A stretch of DNA of 64,000 nucleotides from Sphingosinicellaceae bacterium (GCA_019285715.1 CP079108.1:1751001-1815000); one strand, 5' to 3'; positions 1 through 8,086 are shown, numbered from the stretch's first letter. Made by a program: numbers and translations. The notes: generated by a model from the sequence alone, not told the origin.

Positions 1-1
1 T

Positions 2-124
2 GTGCGGGCAACGCTCAACATCCGCAACGTCACCGGCGAGAAGTATCTCGGCAGCTTGCTCTGGGGGCAAGCGTTCTACGCCGCGCCACGCAACCTGACC
101 TTTGCGCTGACGGTGGCGTACTGA
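2..124 (+). CDS. TonB-dependent receptor, C-terminal fragment (cut by window edge)
   Basis: The frame is open from the window start to a TGA. It encodes about 40 residues with the alternating pattern of a last outer-membrane beta-strand: an NIRNVTGEKY stretch, as in the conserved late strands of TonB-dependent receptors, then a terminal strand ending in LTVAY with a C-terminal aromatic residue, as expected for BAM-dependent insertion. The rest of the gene lies outside the window, so the substrate cannot be judged. Another beta-barrel protein end is possible but less likely. Confidence 0.75.
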   Translation: MRATLNIRNVTGEKYLGSLLWGQAFYAAPRNLTFALTVAY

Positions 125-188
125 GCAAGCCGGGCGAAACACCGCCGTAGTTGCTGGTCTCATCGACGACGGGCGGCGGGTTGGGTCG

Positions 189-488
189 CTATGCGTCGGC
201 GACGACTTCGAAGCCGCCGAGGATCATGCGCCTGCCGTCGAGTGACATCGGCTGTCCGTCAGGCGCCATGCGCGGGTCGTGCCTGACCTTCGCCATGCCG
301 GCGTCGCGCGTCGCCTTATCGGGCCAATCGATCCACGAGAACACCACCGTCTCGCCGTCGCCGGCCTGAACCGCGCAGCGGAAATCGGTCAGTGTGCCAT
401 CGGGAATGTCGTCGCCCCAGCAATCGACGACGCGGGTGGCACCGTGGTCCTTGAAGATCGGCGCGGTCTTGCGTGCAAACGCGGGGCG
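189..488 (-). pseudogene. DUF1428 family protein, 5'-truncated remnant
   Basis: The minus strand encodes about 99 residues that follow the DUF1428 (YbaA-like) consensus. APIFKDHGATRVVDCWGDD near the start, then ETVVFSWIDWPDKATRD, then MSLDGRRMILGGFEV at the end are all family landmarks. The first 20 or so residues that normally open the family (the YVDGF...P region) are missing. The frame is closed by a TGA (489-491) just upstream, and I see no ATG, GTG or TTG before the conserved core. The remnant begins only 13 bases after the stop of the upstream epimerase gene, so a deletion of the intergenic region plus the 5' end is likely. DUF1428 has no established function. An assembly frameshift is the alternative. 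Confidence 0.65.
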
Positions 489-501
489 TCAATGGCGGGC
501 G

Positions 502-921
502 TCAGTGTCCGATCGGCTCCGCCATCAGCTCGACCAGTACGCCGCCCGAGTTCTTGGGGTGGACGAAGATCACCGGCACGCCGTGGGCGCCGATCCGCGG
601 TTCGCCGGTGCCGAGCACGGTCGCGCCCTTCGCCCGCATCGCGTCGCGCGCGGCGATGATGTCGGGAACCTCGAAGCAGATGTGGTGCTGTCCGCCGCTC
701 GGGAATTTCTTGAGGAAGCCCCACACCGGCGAAGCCTCGCCGAGCGGCTCGATCAGCTCGAGCTGGCTGTTCGCAAGGTCGATGAAGGCGACCGAGACGC
801 CCTGCTCGGGCAGCGCGAACTTGGGTCGGCTGACGGTCGCTCCGTAGAGGTCGCGGTACATCGCCAGCGTCGCGTCGATGTCGGGCGTCGCGATGCCGAC
901 ATGGTTCAGGCGTCCGATCAT
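502..921 (-). CDS. mce: Methylmalonyl-CoA epimerase / glyoxalase-family (VOC) protein
   Basis: 139 residues of the vicinal oxygen chelate superfamily. Metal ligands are visible at His7 (LNHVGIA), in the QHHICFEV motif near residue 80 and at the Glu of GVLVELM near residue 130. The pattern HVGIAT...LEL...HHICFEV...VELM is that of methylmalonyl-CoA epimerase, which interconverts the R and S forms of methylmalonyl-CoA in propionate and branched-chain degradation. The length is normal. The start ATG overlaps the stop of the upstream HAD phosphatase (ATGA), so the two are translationally coupled. Methylmalonyl-CoA mutase is not in the window, so the pathway is inferred. A related lactoylglutathione-lyase-like activity cannot be excluded. 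Confidence 0.8.
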   Translation of the reverse strand: MIGRLNHVGIATPDIDATLAMYRDLYGATVSRPKFALPEQGVSVAFIDLANSQLELIEPLGEASPVWGFLKKFPSGGQHHICFEVPDIIAARDAMRAKGATVLGTGEPRIGAHGVPVIFVHPKNSGGVLVELMAEPIGH

Positions 922-1595
922 CGAGCCTCCAGCTGCAAGAGCAATTCGTCCATCGTCGAAACCACCGCGGCGGCACCGGCGTCGTGCAGTTCCTGCGGGT
1001 CGTGATAACCCCAGTCGACGCCGATCGCGCGGACGCCAGCGTTGCGGGCCATCGCGATGTCGAACACCGTGTCGCCGATCATCACCGCGTCCTCGAGCGC
1101 ACATCCGGCTTCTGCGAGCGCGGCGTAAAGCATCGCCGGGTGCGGCTTCGAGGGGTGCCGGTCGGCGGTCTGCAGGGTGACGAAATGATGCGCGAGGCCA
1201 TGATGCTCGAGGATCAACGCCAGCCCGCGGTCCGACTTCCCGGTCGCAACGCCGAGCAACCAGCCGGCCTCGCCAAGTGTCGCCAGCCCCTCGGCGATGC
1301 CCGGATACAGGGGCTCAGGGTCGAGGCGCTTGTCGCGCCGCCGGTCCCAGAACGCCTGCTTGTAAGCGGCGGTCAGGCGCGCGTGGAGCGCGGGTGAAGC
1401 TGCCGGAACCAGCACTTCCATCGCCTCGATCAGGCTGAGCCCGACGATGCGTCTCGTGGTGTGGGCATCGGGCGGTGCAAGCCCCGCCGCCTCGAACGCA
1501 TCGACCATCGCCAGCAGGATGTTCGCCTGGCTGTCGACCAGCGTCCCGTCGCAGTCGAAGACGGCAAGGCGTACGCTGGACGTTCCGGGGCTCAC
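918..1595 (-). CDS. HAD-superfamily phosphatase, phosphoglycolate phosphatase-like
   Basis: 225 residues with all HAD motifs. Motif I is DCDGTLVDS near residue 14 (nucleophile and acid/base Asp pair), motif II is the VATGKSDRG region, motif III is the Lys in HPSKPHP and motif IV is MIGDTVFDIAMARNAG. A helical cap lies between motifs I and II, as in subfamily IA enzymes such as Gph and PpaX. The substrate cannot be told from sequence; phosphoglycolate or a similar small phosphate ester is plausible. It lies in the minus-strand run crcB-rluC-HAD-mce, touching rluC upstream and overlapping mce downstream by 4 bases. Confidence 0.85.
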   Translation of the reverse strand: MSPGTSSVRLAVFDCDGTLVDSQANILLAMVDAFEAAGLAPPDAHTTRRIVGLSLIEAMEVLVPAASPALHARLTAAYKQAFWDRRRDKRLDPEPLYPGIAEGLATLGEAGWLLGVATGKSDRGLALILEHHGLAHHFVTLQTADRHPSKPHPAMLYAALAEAGCALEDAVMIGDTVFDIAMARNAGVRAIGVDWGYHDPQELHDAGAAAVVSTMDELLLQLEAR

Positions 1596-2677
1596 TATTC
1601 GCGCTGGCCCCGGGACCGGCGCTCGCCGCGGTGGGCCTTGCGCCGGGCTTTGGCGTCGGCGGTCGCGAGCTTCTTCTTGCCCTCCGGCGTGTCGGAGAAC
1701 TTGACCGGGTCGAGGATTGCGCCATCGCCGTCGGCGGCGTCGAAGCCGAGCATCTTGAAGCTCTCGACGAAGTGCGAGGGCAGGTCGGCGACAATATCGA
1801 GGTGGCCGCCGTCGGGGGCCTCGATGCGCAGCCGACGGGCGTGGAGGTGGAGCTTGCGGCTGATCCCGCCGGTGAGAAAGGCGTCGCGGCCGCCGTATTT
1901 GGCATCGCCGACGATCGGGTGGCCGAGTGCGCTGGCGTGGACGCGAATCTGGTGGGTACGGCCGGTCTGCGGCTGGAACTCGACCCAGGCGGCCTGCGTC
2001 GCGGCGTGGTCGATGACCCGGTACAGGGTCCGCGCGCTCTGCCCGGTCTCGGGGTCGACGTGCATCTTCTCGCCGCCGGTGCCGGGTTGCTTCGACAGCG
2101 GCGCGTCGATTTCGCCCGCTTCCGGCTCGGGCTGGCCGACGGTCAGCGCCCAGTAGACCTTCTTGGCGGTGCGTCCGGCGAACGCCTTGGAAAAGAACGC
2201 CGCGGCGCGAGCGGAGCGGGCCAGCAGCAACACGCCGCTGGTGTCCTTGTCGAGACGGTGGACGAGCTTGGGCCGGGTGTTGGTGTCGAACATCAGCGCA
2301 TCCAGCAGCCCATCGACGTGGCTAAGCGTGCCGGTGCCGCCTTGCGTCGCGAGGCCGGGGGGCTTGTTGATGACGATGGCGTGCGCGTCCTTGTGGATCA
2401 CCAGGCTCTGCGCGAACTCGATCTCGGCGGGGCTCAGTGGCTTCGCGGGCCGCGATACAGGGGCACCCTCGGGGGCGTCCTCGGCGGGCGGCAGGGTCAG
2501 GACCTGGCCCGCAACGAGGCGTGCGCCGGGGTCGGTCTTGGCGCCGTCGAGGCGGAGCGTGCCGGTTCGTGCCCAGCGCGACACGACGTTGAAGCTGGTG
2601 CCGGGCTCGTGGCGCTTGAACCAGCGGTCTAACCGAATGCCCTCATCGTCGGGCTGGATGGTGATGCTGCGCGTCAT
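1595..2677 (-). CDS. rluC: RluA-family 23S rRNA pseudouridine synthase (RluC/RluD-like)
   Basis: 360 residues. An N-terminal S4-type RNA-binding region (about residues 10-60, with DRWFKRH and ARTGTLRLDG) precedes the RluA catalytic domain. The motif VHRLDKDTSGVLLLA carries the catalytic Asp, and GRTHQIRVHASALGHPIVGD is the second family signature. The C-terminal 60 residues form a basic tail rich in Lys and Arg, likely an rRNA-binding extension. The enzyme isomerises uridines in 23S rRNA. RluC-type specificity is inferred from overall layout; RluD cannot be excluded. The start overlaps the crcB stop by 4 bases. Confidence 0.85.
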   Translation of the reverse strand: MTRSITIQPDDEGIRLDRWFKRHEPGTSFNVVSRWARTGTLRLDGAKTDPGARLVAGQVLTLPPAEDAPEGAPVSRPAKPLSPAEIEFAQSLVIHKDAHAIVINKPPGLATQGGTGTLSHVDGLLDALMFDTNTRPKLVHRLDKDTSGVLLLARSARAAAFFSKAFAGRTAKKVYWALTVGQPEPEAGEIDAPLSKQPGTGGEKMHVDPETGQSARTLYRVIDHAATQAAWVEFQPQTGRTHQIRVHASALGHPIVGDAKYGGRDAFLTGGISRKLHLHARRLRIEAPDGGHLDIVADLPSHFVESFKMLGFDAADGDGAILDPVKFSDTPEGKKKLATADAKARRKAHRGERRSRGQRE

Positions 2678-3072
2678 GTGGCTACGGCCCGGATCAGGTA
2701 AAGGCCGGCGAACAGCGCCAGCATACTGCCGGCGACCGACGAGACTGCATAAGCAGCAGCGAGCGCGAAGTCGCCCTGCACCGTCATTTCGACCATCTCG
2801 AGGCTGAACGCCGAAAAGGTCGTGAAGCCGCCAAGGACGCCGACGCCGAGCAACAGGCGCAGCGGCTCGTCACCGGCGGTGCGTGTCGTCAGCCAGCCGG
2901 CCAGCAGCCCCATCGCGAAGCCGCCGAGGATGTTGACCGCCCACGTCCCGAACGGCAGGCCGGGGCCGAGCGTCGTCACTGCCCAGCGTCCGACGCCGAA
3001 GCGCAGGCCGGCACCGATGCCGCCTCCGAGCATGACCAGGACGAGCGGGGGCAGGGCGGCAAGCGGGAACAT
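2674..3072 (-). CDS. crcB: Fluoride channel CrcB/Fluc
   Basis: 132 residues with four hydrophobic helices, the length of a single Fluc subunit that works as a dual-topology dimer to expel fluoride. Family signatures are present: GGGIGAGLRFGVGRW in helix 1, an FGTWAVNILGGFAMG stretch carrying the pore Asn of helix 2, and GGFTTFSAFSLE in helix 3 with the phenylalanine-box residues. It is the first gene of the minus-strand run and overlaps rluC by 4 bases. I saw no clear fluoride (crcB) riboswitch in the 45 bases up to the next gene. Confidence 0.93.
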   Translation of the reverse strand: MFPLAALPPLVLVMLGGGIGAGLRFGVGRWAVTTLGPGLPFGTWAVNILGGFAMGLLAGWLTTRTAGDEPLRLLLGVGVLGGFTTFSAFSLEMVEMTVQGDFALAAAYAVSSVAGSMLALFAGLYLIRAVAT

Positions 3073-3117
3073 CGGCGTCGTGTAGCGGTCGCGGGCCGAT
3101 TTGTGAACCGCGGGGCT

Positions 3118-3963
3118 TCACGCCAGGCCGAAGGTCCAGCCCTCGGTCGCGGCGATCGCCGGGGTCAGGCCCGGCGGCGCCCAGGTGAGCGGGTCGGTAG
3201 CCACCACGCGCATGCCCGCCGCGGAGATCAGTGCATCGCCGATGTGGTCGTCGAAGTGCTCGGGGACCGTATCGCCGCAGGGCGGGCTGCCGAGCTTGAG
3301 CAGCGCCGTGTCCAGCGCTGCCCGACTGCGCAGCTTGCCGCGCGCTCCCCCGAGCTGCGCGAACAGGCGGCAATAGATCTCGACAAGCAGCGGGCCTTGC
3401 TCCGGCCGCGGGTCCATCGGCCAGACCTGCACGTTCTCCAGCTCCGCCAGCAGCCGCATTCCCGACAGGCTCGCCTTGCCGCATTGTGCTGCGCCGAGCA
3501 GCACGAACATCGACGAGGGCGTGTTGCCGCGCGCCTTGTCGGCCTGCTCGACGACCCGCAGCCGAGCCCGGTCCGCGCGTGGCCCGTCGCCAGCACCAAG
3601 CCAGAAGTGCCGGCGGCGATGCTCGACGTAGCTGTGGGCGGCATGGTGCGGGTCGGTGGCAGCGGCCGTCTCGACCTCCTGCCAAAGTGAGCGGGCGTCG
3701 CTGGGGCTATCGGGATCACCGGGGAAGTATGTCCCCGCATCGGCGAACGGCAGCCCGAAGCACATGTCGATCCCGAACAACGCCCGCTCGCCTGCATCGC
3801 GCGCGGTCGCGACCAGCGCAAAGACCTCGGCACGGGACCAGCGGTGCCCGGCACGGACGAGGCGTGGCGGACCTGAGGCGCCGGCTTCGGCGACCGCAAT
3901 CGCGCGATGCCGCTCGCCGACCGCACCGGTCCAGTCGATGGCGACGAAGCGGTCGAAGTTCAT
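3118..3963 (-). CDS. DUF429-like protein, predicted RNase H-type fold
   Basis: 281 residues, cytosolic, function unknown. The start (FVAIDWTGA, with an Asp early in strand 1), the GIDMCFGLPF motif near residue 65 and the late DDHIGDALISAAGMR segment resemble DUF429 and related RNase H-fold families, which place acidic residues at these points. VEIYCRLF near residue 190 also fits that pattern. The gene is monocistronic or ends a short unit: it lies 45 bases upstream of crcB and 21 bases after the PEBP gene, all on the same strand. The fold assignment is by eye; activity and substrate are unknown. Confidence 0.6.
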   Translation of the reverse strand: MNFDRFVAIDWTGAVGERHRAIAVAEAGASGPPRLVRAGHRWSRAEVFALVATARDAGERALFGIDMCFGLPFADAGTYFPGDPDSPSDARSLWQEVETAAATDPHHAAHSYVEHRRRHFWLGAGDGPRADRARLRVVEQADKARGNTPSSMFVLLGAAQCGKASLSGMRLLAELENVQVWPMDPRPEQGPLLVEIYCRLFAQLGGARGKLRSRAALDTALLKLGSPPCGDTVPEHFDDHIGDALISAAGMRVVATDPLTWAPPGLTPAIAATEGWTFGLA

Positions 3964-3984
3964 ACGAGCAGACTTAGCCGCGCG

Positions 3985-4551
3985 TTACGCCCGCTGATAC
4001 GTTGCCGTCAGCAAGCCCTTGGCGATCCCGTGCTTGACGACCGCGGCATCGACAGCGTCGCGGCCGGGGTGCTCGCCGAAGCCGGGGTCGGCGCCGAGGG
4101 CGTAGACCTGGAACAGATAGCGGTGGACGCCGTGTCCGGTCGGCGGATCGGGCGGCAGCCAGCCGGTGCGGAGATAGGAGTTGCGCCCGGTCGGAAAGCG
4201 CGGCGGGTTGGCCGACAATGCGCGCTCGGCAAATCCGCCGTCGCGGCCGGGCAGGTGGTGCGCGATAACGTGGACCAGCGGGCGCGGCGTCGGCGAGTCC
4301 GCGTCCTCGACCAGCACCACGACGCCGACCGCGTTCAGCGGTACGCCGCGCCATTCGAGCGGCGGCGATACCCCGGCACCGTCGGCGGTAAACCGCGCAT
4401 CGAACGCGCCGCCGTCGAGCAGCGCCAGGCTGGTTACCGAAATGCTCGCCGGCACCGCCGCCAGCCGCTCGTCGTGGAACAGCGTCTTCTCGACGCCGGG
4501 ACGAATGCTCTTGAGGGCGCGACCGAAGACGTGGGGTAGTTTTTCAAGCAT
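3985..4551 (-). CDS. YbhB/YbcL family Raf-kinase-inhibitor-like (PEBP) protein
   Basis: 188 residues of the bacterial phosphatidylethanolamine-binding-protein family. Signatures include SPPLEWRGVP near residue 62, VVLVEDADSPTPRPLVHVIAHHLP around residues 75-100 (with the ligand-pocket Asp and His) and the C-terminal HRYLFQVYAL segment. No signal peptide is present, so it is probably cytosolic. Bacterial members are implicated loosely in ligand binding or protease control; the role here is unknown. It ends 21 bases before the DUF429-like gene and may be co-transcribed with it. Confidence 0.85.
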   Translation of the reverse strand: MLEKLPHVFGRALKSIRPGVEKTLFHDERLAAVPASISVTSLALLDGGAFDARFTADGAGVSPPLEWRGVPLNAVGVVVLVEDADSPTPRPLVHVIAHHLPGRDGGFAERALSANPPRFPTGRNSYLRTGWLPPDPPTGHGVHRYLFQVYALGADPGFGEHPGRDAVDAAVVKHGIAKGLLTATYQRA

Positions 4552-4600
4552 CCTCCCTCAACCCCTAACGACGGCAAAGGGTTGCTCGCAGTGCCGGACG

Positions 4601-5914
4601 TTACGGCTGCTTCATCGCACGGAGCTGTCGCCAGTGGTCGATCCGTTCGGCGATGCGCTTCTCGTGGCCGCGGTCGGTCGGGGTATAGAAGTCCTGCGGC
4701 TCCATCTCGTCGGGCCAGTAGTTCGACCCCGAGAAACCGCCCTCGGCATCATGGTCGTAGGCATAGCCCTTGCCGTAGCCGATGTCCTTCATCAGCCGGG
4801 TCGGGGCGTTCAGGATGTTCGCCGGCGGCATCAGCGAGCCGGTCTCCTTCGCCGACCGCCACGCGCTTTTCTGCGCCATGTACGCGGCGTTCGATTTGGG
4901 CGCGGTCGCGAGGTATAGGCAGGCGTGCGCGATCGCCAACTCGCCCTCGGGGGAGCCGAGGAAGTCGTAGCTCTCCTTCGCCGCCAGCGTCACCACCAAC
5001 GCGTTCGAATCCGCCAGGCCGATGTCCTCGCTGGCGAACCGCACCAGCCTACGCAGCACGTACAGCGGTTCCTCGCCCGCCGTCAGCATCCGCGCCAGAT
5101 AGTAGAGCGACGCGTCGGGGTCGGAGCCGCGCAGGCTTTTGTGCAGCGCCGAGATCAGATTGTAATGGCCCTCGCGGTCCTTGTCGTAGACGGCGACGCG
5201 GCGGTGGAGCAGGTCGCGGAGCTGCCCTGGCTCGAGGGGCGCGTCGACGTGGATCGAGAACAAGGTCTCGGCCTGGTTGAGCAGGAAGCGGCCGTCGCCG
5301 TCGGCGCTGGCGACCAGCGCCTCGCGTGCGTCGGGAGTGAGCGGCAGAGGGCGTTCCTCGATCGCCTCGGCCCGGTCGAGCAGCTTTTCCAGCGCCGCCG
5401 CATCGAGACGGCGGACGATCAGCACCTGCGCGCGGCTCAGCAAAGCCGCGTTCAGCTCGAAGCTCGGGTTCTCGGTCGTCGCGCCGACCAGCGTGATCGT
5501 GCCGTCCTCGACATAGGGCAGGAAGCCGTCCTGCTGGGCGCGATTGAAGCGGTGGATTTCGTCGACGAACAACAGGGTGCGCTGGCCGGCACGGGCGGCG
5601 GTGCGCGCCTCGGCGAACAATTTCTTCAGGTCGGCGACGCCCGAGAATACTGCCGAGATCATCACGAAGCGCAGCCCCACGGCGTCCGCGAGCAGCCGTG
5701 CGATGGTCGTCTTGCCGGTGCCGGGCGGTCCCCACAGGACCAGGCTGGCGAGCTTGCCGGCAGTCACCATCCGCCCGATCGCGCCATCGGGGCCGGTCAG
5801 ATGCTCCTGCCCGACAACCTCGTCGAGGGCGCGCGGGCGCATCCGCTCGGCCAGCGGCTGGCCGGGCAGGGGAGCGACGTCGGGGCCTGGGTCGGCGGCA
5901 AAAAGATCGGCCAT
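4601..5914 (-). CDS. rarA: Replication-associated recombination protein A (AAA+ ATPase)
   Basis: 437 residues from ATG at 5914. I preferred this start over an upstream one because the MADLF start matches the family. Walker A GPPGTGKTT is at about residues 62-70, Walker B is LLFVDEIHRFN, and the sensor segment is GATTENPSFELN; together these are diagnostic of RarA/MgsA/WRNIP1. The C-terminal half carries the family tetramerisation region (LARMLTAGEEPLYVLRRLVRFASEDIG in parts) and the YDHDAEGGFSGSNYWPDEM segment. RarA works at stalled replication forks with SSB and RecA. It is divergent from the FNT gene across about 90 bases that must hold both promoters. Confidence 0.93.
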   Translation of the reverse strand: MADLFAADPGPDVAPLPGQPLAERMRPRALDEVVGQEHLTGPDGAIGRMVTAGKLASLVLWGPPGTGKTTIARLLADAVGLRFVMISAVFSGVADLKKLFAEARTAARAGQRTLLFVDEIHRFNRAQQDGFLPYVEDGTITLVGATTENPSFELNAALLSRAQVLIVRRLDAAALEKLLDRAEAIEERPLPLTPDAREALVASADGDGRFLLNQAETLFSIHVDAPLEPGQLRDLLHRRVAVYDKDREGHYNLISALHKSLRGSDPDASLYYLARMLTAGEEPLYVLRRLVRFASEDIGLADSNALVVTLAAKESYDFLGSPEGELAIAHACLYLATAPKSNAAYMAQKSAWRSAKETGSLMPPANILNAPTRLMKDIGYGKGYAYDHDAEGGFSGSNYWPDEMEPQDFYTPTDRGHEKRIAERIDHWRQLRAMKQP

Positions 5915-6005
5915 GCCCCGACTTAGGCGCAGCAGCGAGCAGCGCAAGCCGCGGTCGCGGAACGAATATCAGCGGGCTGCCGTTCGGGACGCGAAGGGAA
6001 TTTGC

Positions 6006-6884
6006 ATGGCGCGCCAGTCGCAGGGTCGGAAACCGCAAGCCGCGCCGCCGACGAAAGGCGCCGCGCCCGGCACGCCGGCATCGAAACTGTCGCCTGAGGA
6101 GGAGCGGGAGGTCGACAAGCGCGGCCTCGCCAACCCGCGTATCGTGCATGAAGTCGTGCGCCTGCAGGGCGAGGAGGAGCTCGACCGGGGCTGGACGTCG
6201 CTGGTCGCGTCGGGCGTCGCGGCGGGCGTGTCGATCAGCGCCTCCGTGCTGGCGAAGGCATTCCTGCTGGCCGGTCTGCCGAAGGACGCGGCGTGGACCC
6301 CACTCGTCGCGGCGTTCGGTTACACGGTCGGGTTCGTCATCGTCATCATGGGGCGGCTGCAGCTGTTCACCGAGACCACGGTGACCGCGGTGCTGCCGGT
6401 CGCGACGCAGCCGACACTGGCCAACCTGGGCCGGCTCGGGCGGCTATGGGGACTGGTTCTGGTCGCGAACCTGACGGGCTCGCTTTTCGTCGCGTTCCTG
6501 ATCGCCAAGGGCTTGATCCTCAGCCCGGAGCACCGGACGGCGGTGCTGGAGCTGTCCCGCGCGGCGCTGGCACACGACGTGCCGACGCTGATCCTGCTCG
6601 GCATTCCGGCCGGATTCCTGGTTGCGTCGATCGCATGGATCCTGCCGAATGCGCAGGGACAGGAGATCTGGATCATCATCCTGATCACCTGGGTCGTCGG
6701 CATCGGCGACTTCAGCCACGTCGTCGCCGGCTCGACGGAGGCGTTCGTGTTGTGGTGCAGCGGCGAGATCGGCTTCGGCCAGACCTTCGGCGGGTTCATC
6801 CTGCCGGCCCTGCTCGGCAACATCATCGGGGGGACCGGGCTGTTCGCGGTGCTCGCGCACGGTACGGTGCGCGGGGATCTTTAG
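6006..6884 (+). CDS. Formate/nitrite transporter (FNT) family membrane channel
   Basis: 292 residues. A charged N-terminal tail of about 65 residues precedes a hydrophobic core with about six helices, typical of FNT pentameric channels. Recognisable parts include GVAAGVSISASVLAKAF in TM1, GRLQLFTETTVTAVLP in TM2-3 (the LxTE region near the central constriction) and GDFSHVVAGSTEAF in TM5, which carries the conserved pore His. The long tail and LFTETTV motif resemble the YfdC branch more than FocA or NirC, so the substrate anion is uncertain. A REP-like repeat follows directly. Confidence 0.85.
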   Translation: MARQSQGRKPQAAPPTKGAAPGTPASKLSPEEEREVDKRGLANPRIVHEVVRLQGEEELDRGWTSLVASGVAAGVSISASVLAKAFLLAGLPKDAAWTPLVAAFGYTVGFVIVIMGRLQLFTETTVTAVLPVATQPTLANLGRLGRLWGLVLVANLTGSLFVAFLIAKGLILSPEHRTAVLELSRAALAHDVPTLILLGIPAGFLVASIAWILPNAQGQEIWIIILITWVVGIGDFSHVVAGSTEAFVLWCSGEIGFGQTFGGFILPALLGNIIGGTGLFAVLAHGTVRGDL

Positions 6885-6902
6885 CAGGGTGCCACGACTG
6901 AG

Positions 6903-6984
6903 TTGTCATCCCGGGCTTGACCCGGGACCCAGCTAACCACGGAGTCCGAGCCCGGGGTTAACTGGGTCCCGCGCGGGATGACAA
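6903..6984. repeat. REP-like inverted repeat, family A, copy 1
   Basis: An 82-base imperfect palindrome. The left arm begins TTGTCATCCCGGGC and continues through GGGACCCAG; the right arm reads CTGGGTCCC and ends GGGATGACAA. It sits between the FNT gene (plus) and the DUF3297 gene (minus), that is, between two converging 3' ends, where it could act as a bidirectional terminator or mRNA stabiliser. The same arms recur at 7333, 49609 and 56714. Confidence 0.8.
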
Positions 6985-7018
6985 TTTGGCCTGCGCGCGG
7001 TTCAACCCGACGTGAACG

Positions 7019-7309
7019 TCAGCCCTCGACGTCCTTGAACCACGGCTCGACGGTGCCCTTCTGCTTCAAGGTGATCGGGTTGCCGTGGCGGTCGCGGGTC
7101 TTGCCGACGGTCATCCGGACCCAGCCTTCGGAGACGCAATATTCCTCGACCGTGGTCCGCTCGATGCCGTTGAAGCGGATGCCGATGCCGCGGGCCAGGA
7201 TCGCCTCGTCGTAGAACGGCGTGCCCGGGGTCGCGCTGAGCCGGTCGGGAGGCGTCTCGCTGGCGGCTACGGGGGCAGCGATGTCGTCGGGCATGTCGTC
7301 GTCGGTCAT
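7019..7309 (-). CDS. DUF3297 family protein
   Basis: 96 residues from ATG at 7307-7309. The conserved block covers residues 20-96: PPDRLSATPGTPFYDE, then GIGIRFNGIERTTVEEYCVSEGW, then a basic C-terminal part ending VEPWFKDVEG. This matches DUF3297, a small cytosolic family of unknown function found in proteobacteria. The first 20 residues are acidic and variable. The gene is flanked on both sides by family A REP-like repeats, so it forms its own transcription unit. Confidence 0.85.
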   Translation of the reverse strand: MTDDDMPDDIAAPVAASETPPDRLSATPGTPFYDEAILARGIGIRFNGIERTTVEEYCVSEGWVRMTVGKTRDRHGNPITLKQKGTVEPWFKDVEG

Positions 7310-7332
7310 CGGGATCGACCCTATCTCTAACG

Positions 7333-7425
7333 TGTCATCCCGGCGAACGCCGGGACCCAGATTTTCCACATACTCGATCGTCGAGCTTGCGATGCAACTG
7401 GGTCCCGGCATGCGCCGGGATGACA
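7333..7425. repeat. REP-like inverted repeat, family A, copy 2
   Basis: A 93-base imperfect palindrome whose arms read TGTCATCCCGGCGAACGCCG and GGGTCCCGGCATGCGCCGGG plus ATGACA. Each arm is itself a small hairpin (CCGGCG/CGCCGG), the usual two-hairpin BIME architecture. It lies between the rplI 3' end and the DUF3297 start and may end the ribosomal operon transcript. Confidence 0.8.
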
Positions 7426-7450
7426 AACGTGTACGTGAGCGTGTTGAGCG

Positions 7451-8074
7451 TTAAGCCTCGTCGTCGTCCGGCGTTGCCTCGGCGATACCCTCGGGAGCCT
7501 GGGCGACCGGGGCGTCCGACTGGATGCCGGGTTCGGCATTCGGGTCGTAGGCCTCGGTGAAGCCGGCGTCGTCGCGCTCGAACATGTCGGCAGTGACGTC
7601 GACGCCCTTGGCCTGCAGTTCGGCCTCTTCCGGCGAACGCGCGATGTTGACCTTGATCGACACCGTGACCTCCGGGTGGAGGCTGACGCGGACTTCGTGG
7701 ATGCCGAGCGCCTTGATCGGCTTGTCGAGCACGATCTGGTTGCGGGTCACCTTCATGCCGTCGGCGGCGAGCGCGTCGGACAGGTCGCGAGTGGCGACCG
7801 AGCCGTACAGCTGGCCGGTGTTCGACGCCTGACGGATCAGGATCACGGTCTTGCCGTCGATGCCCTGGCTGTCGGCCTTGGCTTCGTCGCGACGCTTGGC
7901 GTTATCGGCCTCGATGACCGAGCGGTTGGCTTCGAAACGCTTGCGGTTGGCTTCCGACGCACGGAGCGCCTTGTGCCGTGGCAGCAGGAAATTTCGCGCG
8001 AAACCGGGCTTAACATTGACGACGTCGCCGATGTTGCCGAGCTTTTCGACGCGCTCGAGCAGGATCACATCCAT
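7451..8074 (-). CDS. rplI: 50S ribosomal protein L9
   Basis: 207 residues. The N-terminal L9 domain is textbook: MDVILLERVEKLGNIGDVV followed by VKPGFARNFLLPRHKALRA. The long connecting helix and the C-terminal rRNA-binding domain (GQLYGSVATRDL...KALGIHEVRVSLHPEV) follow. About 50 extra acidic residues trail the domain after residue 150 (ELQAKGVDVT to the DDDEA end), longer than the 148-150 residues of E. coli L9. Last gene of rpsF-rpsR-rplI. Confidence 0.97.
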   Translation of the reverse strand: MDVILLERVEKLGNIGDVVNVKPGFARNFLLPRHKALRASEANRKRFEANRSVIEADNAKRRDEAKADSQGIDGKTVILIRQASNTGQLYGSVATRDLSDALAADGMKVTRNQIVLDKPIKALGIHEVRVSLHPEVTVSIKVNIARSPEEAELQAKGVDVTADMFERDDAGFTEAYDPNAEPGIQSDAPVAQAPEGIAEATPDDDEA

Positions 8075-8086
8075 GGACTCGCTCCC

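Noticed and set aside
3073-3117. Fluoride riboswitch ahead of crcB
   Set aside because: The gap is 45 bases and shows no recognisable crcB-motif pseudoknot by eye.
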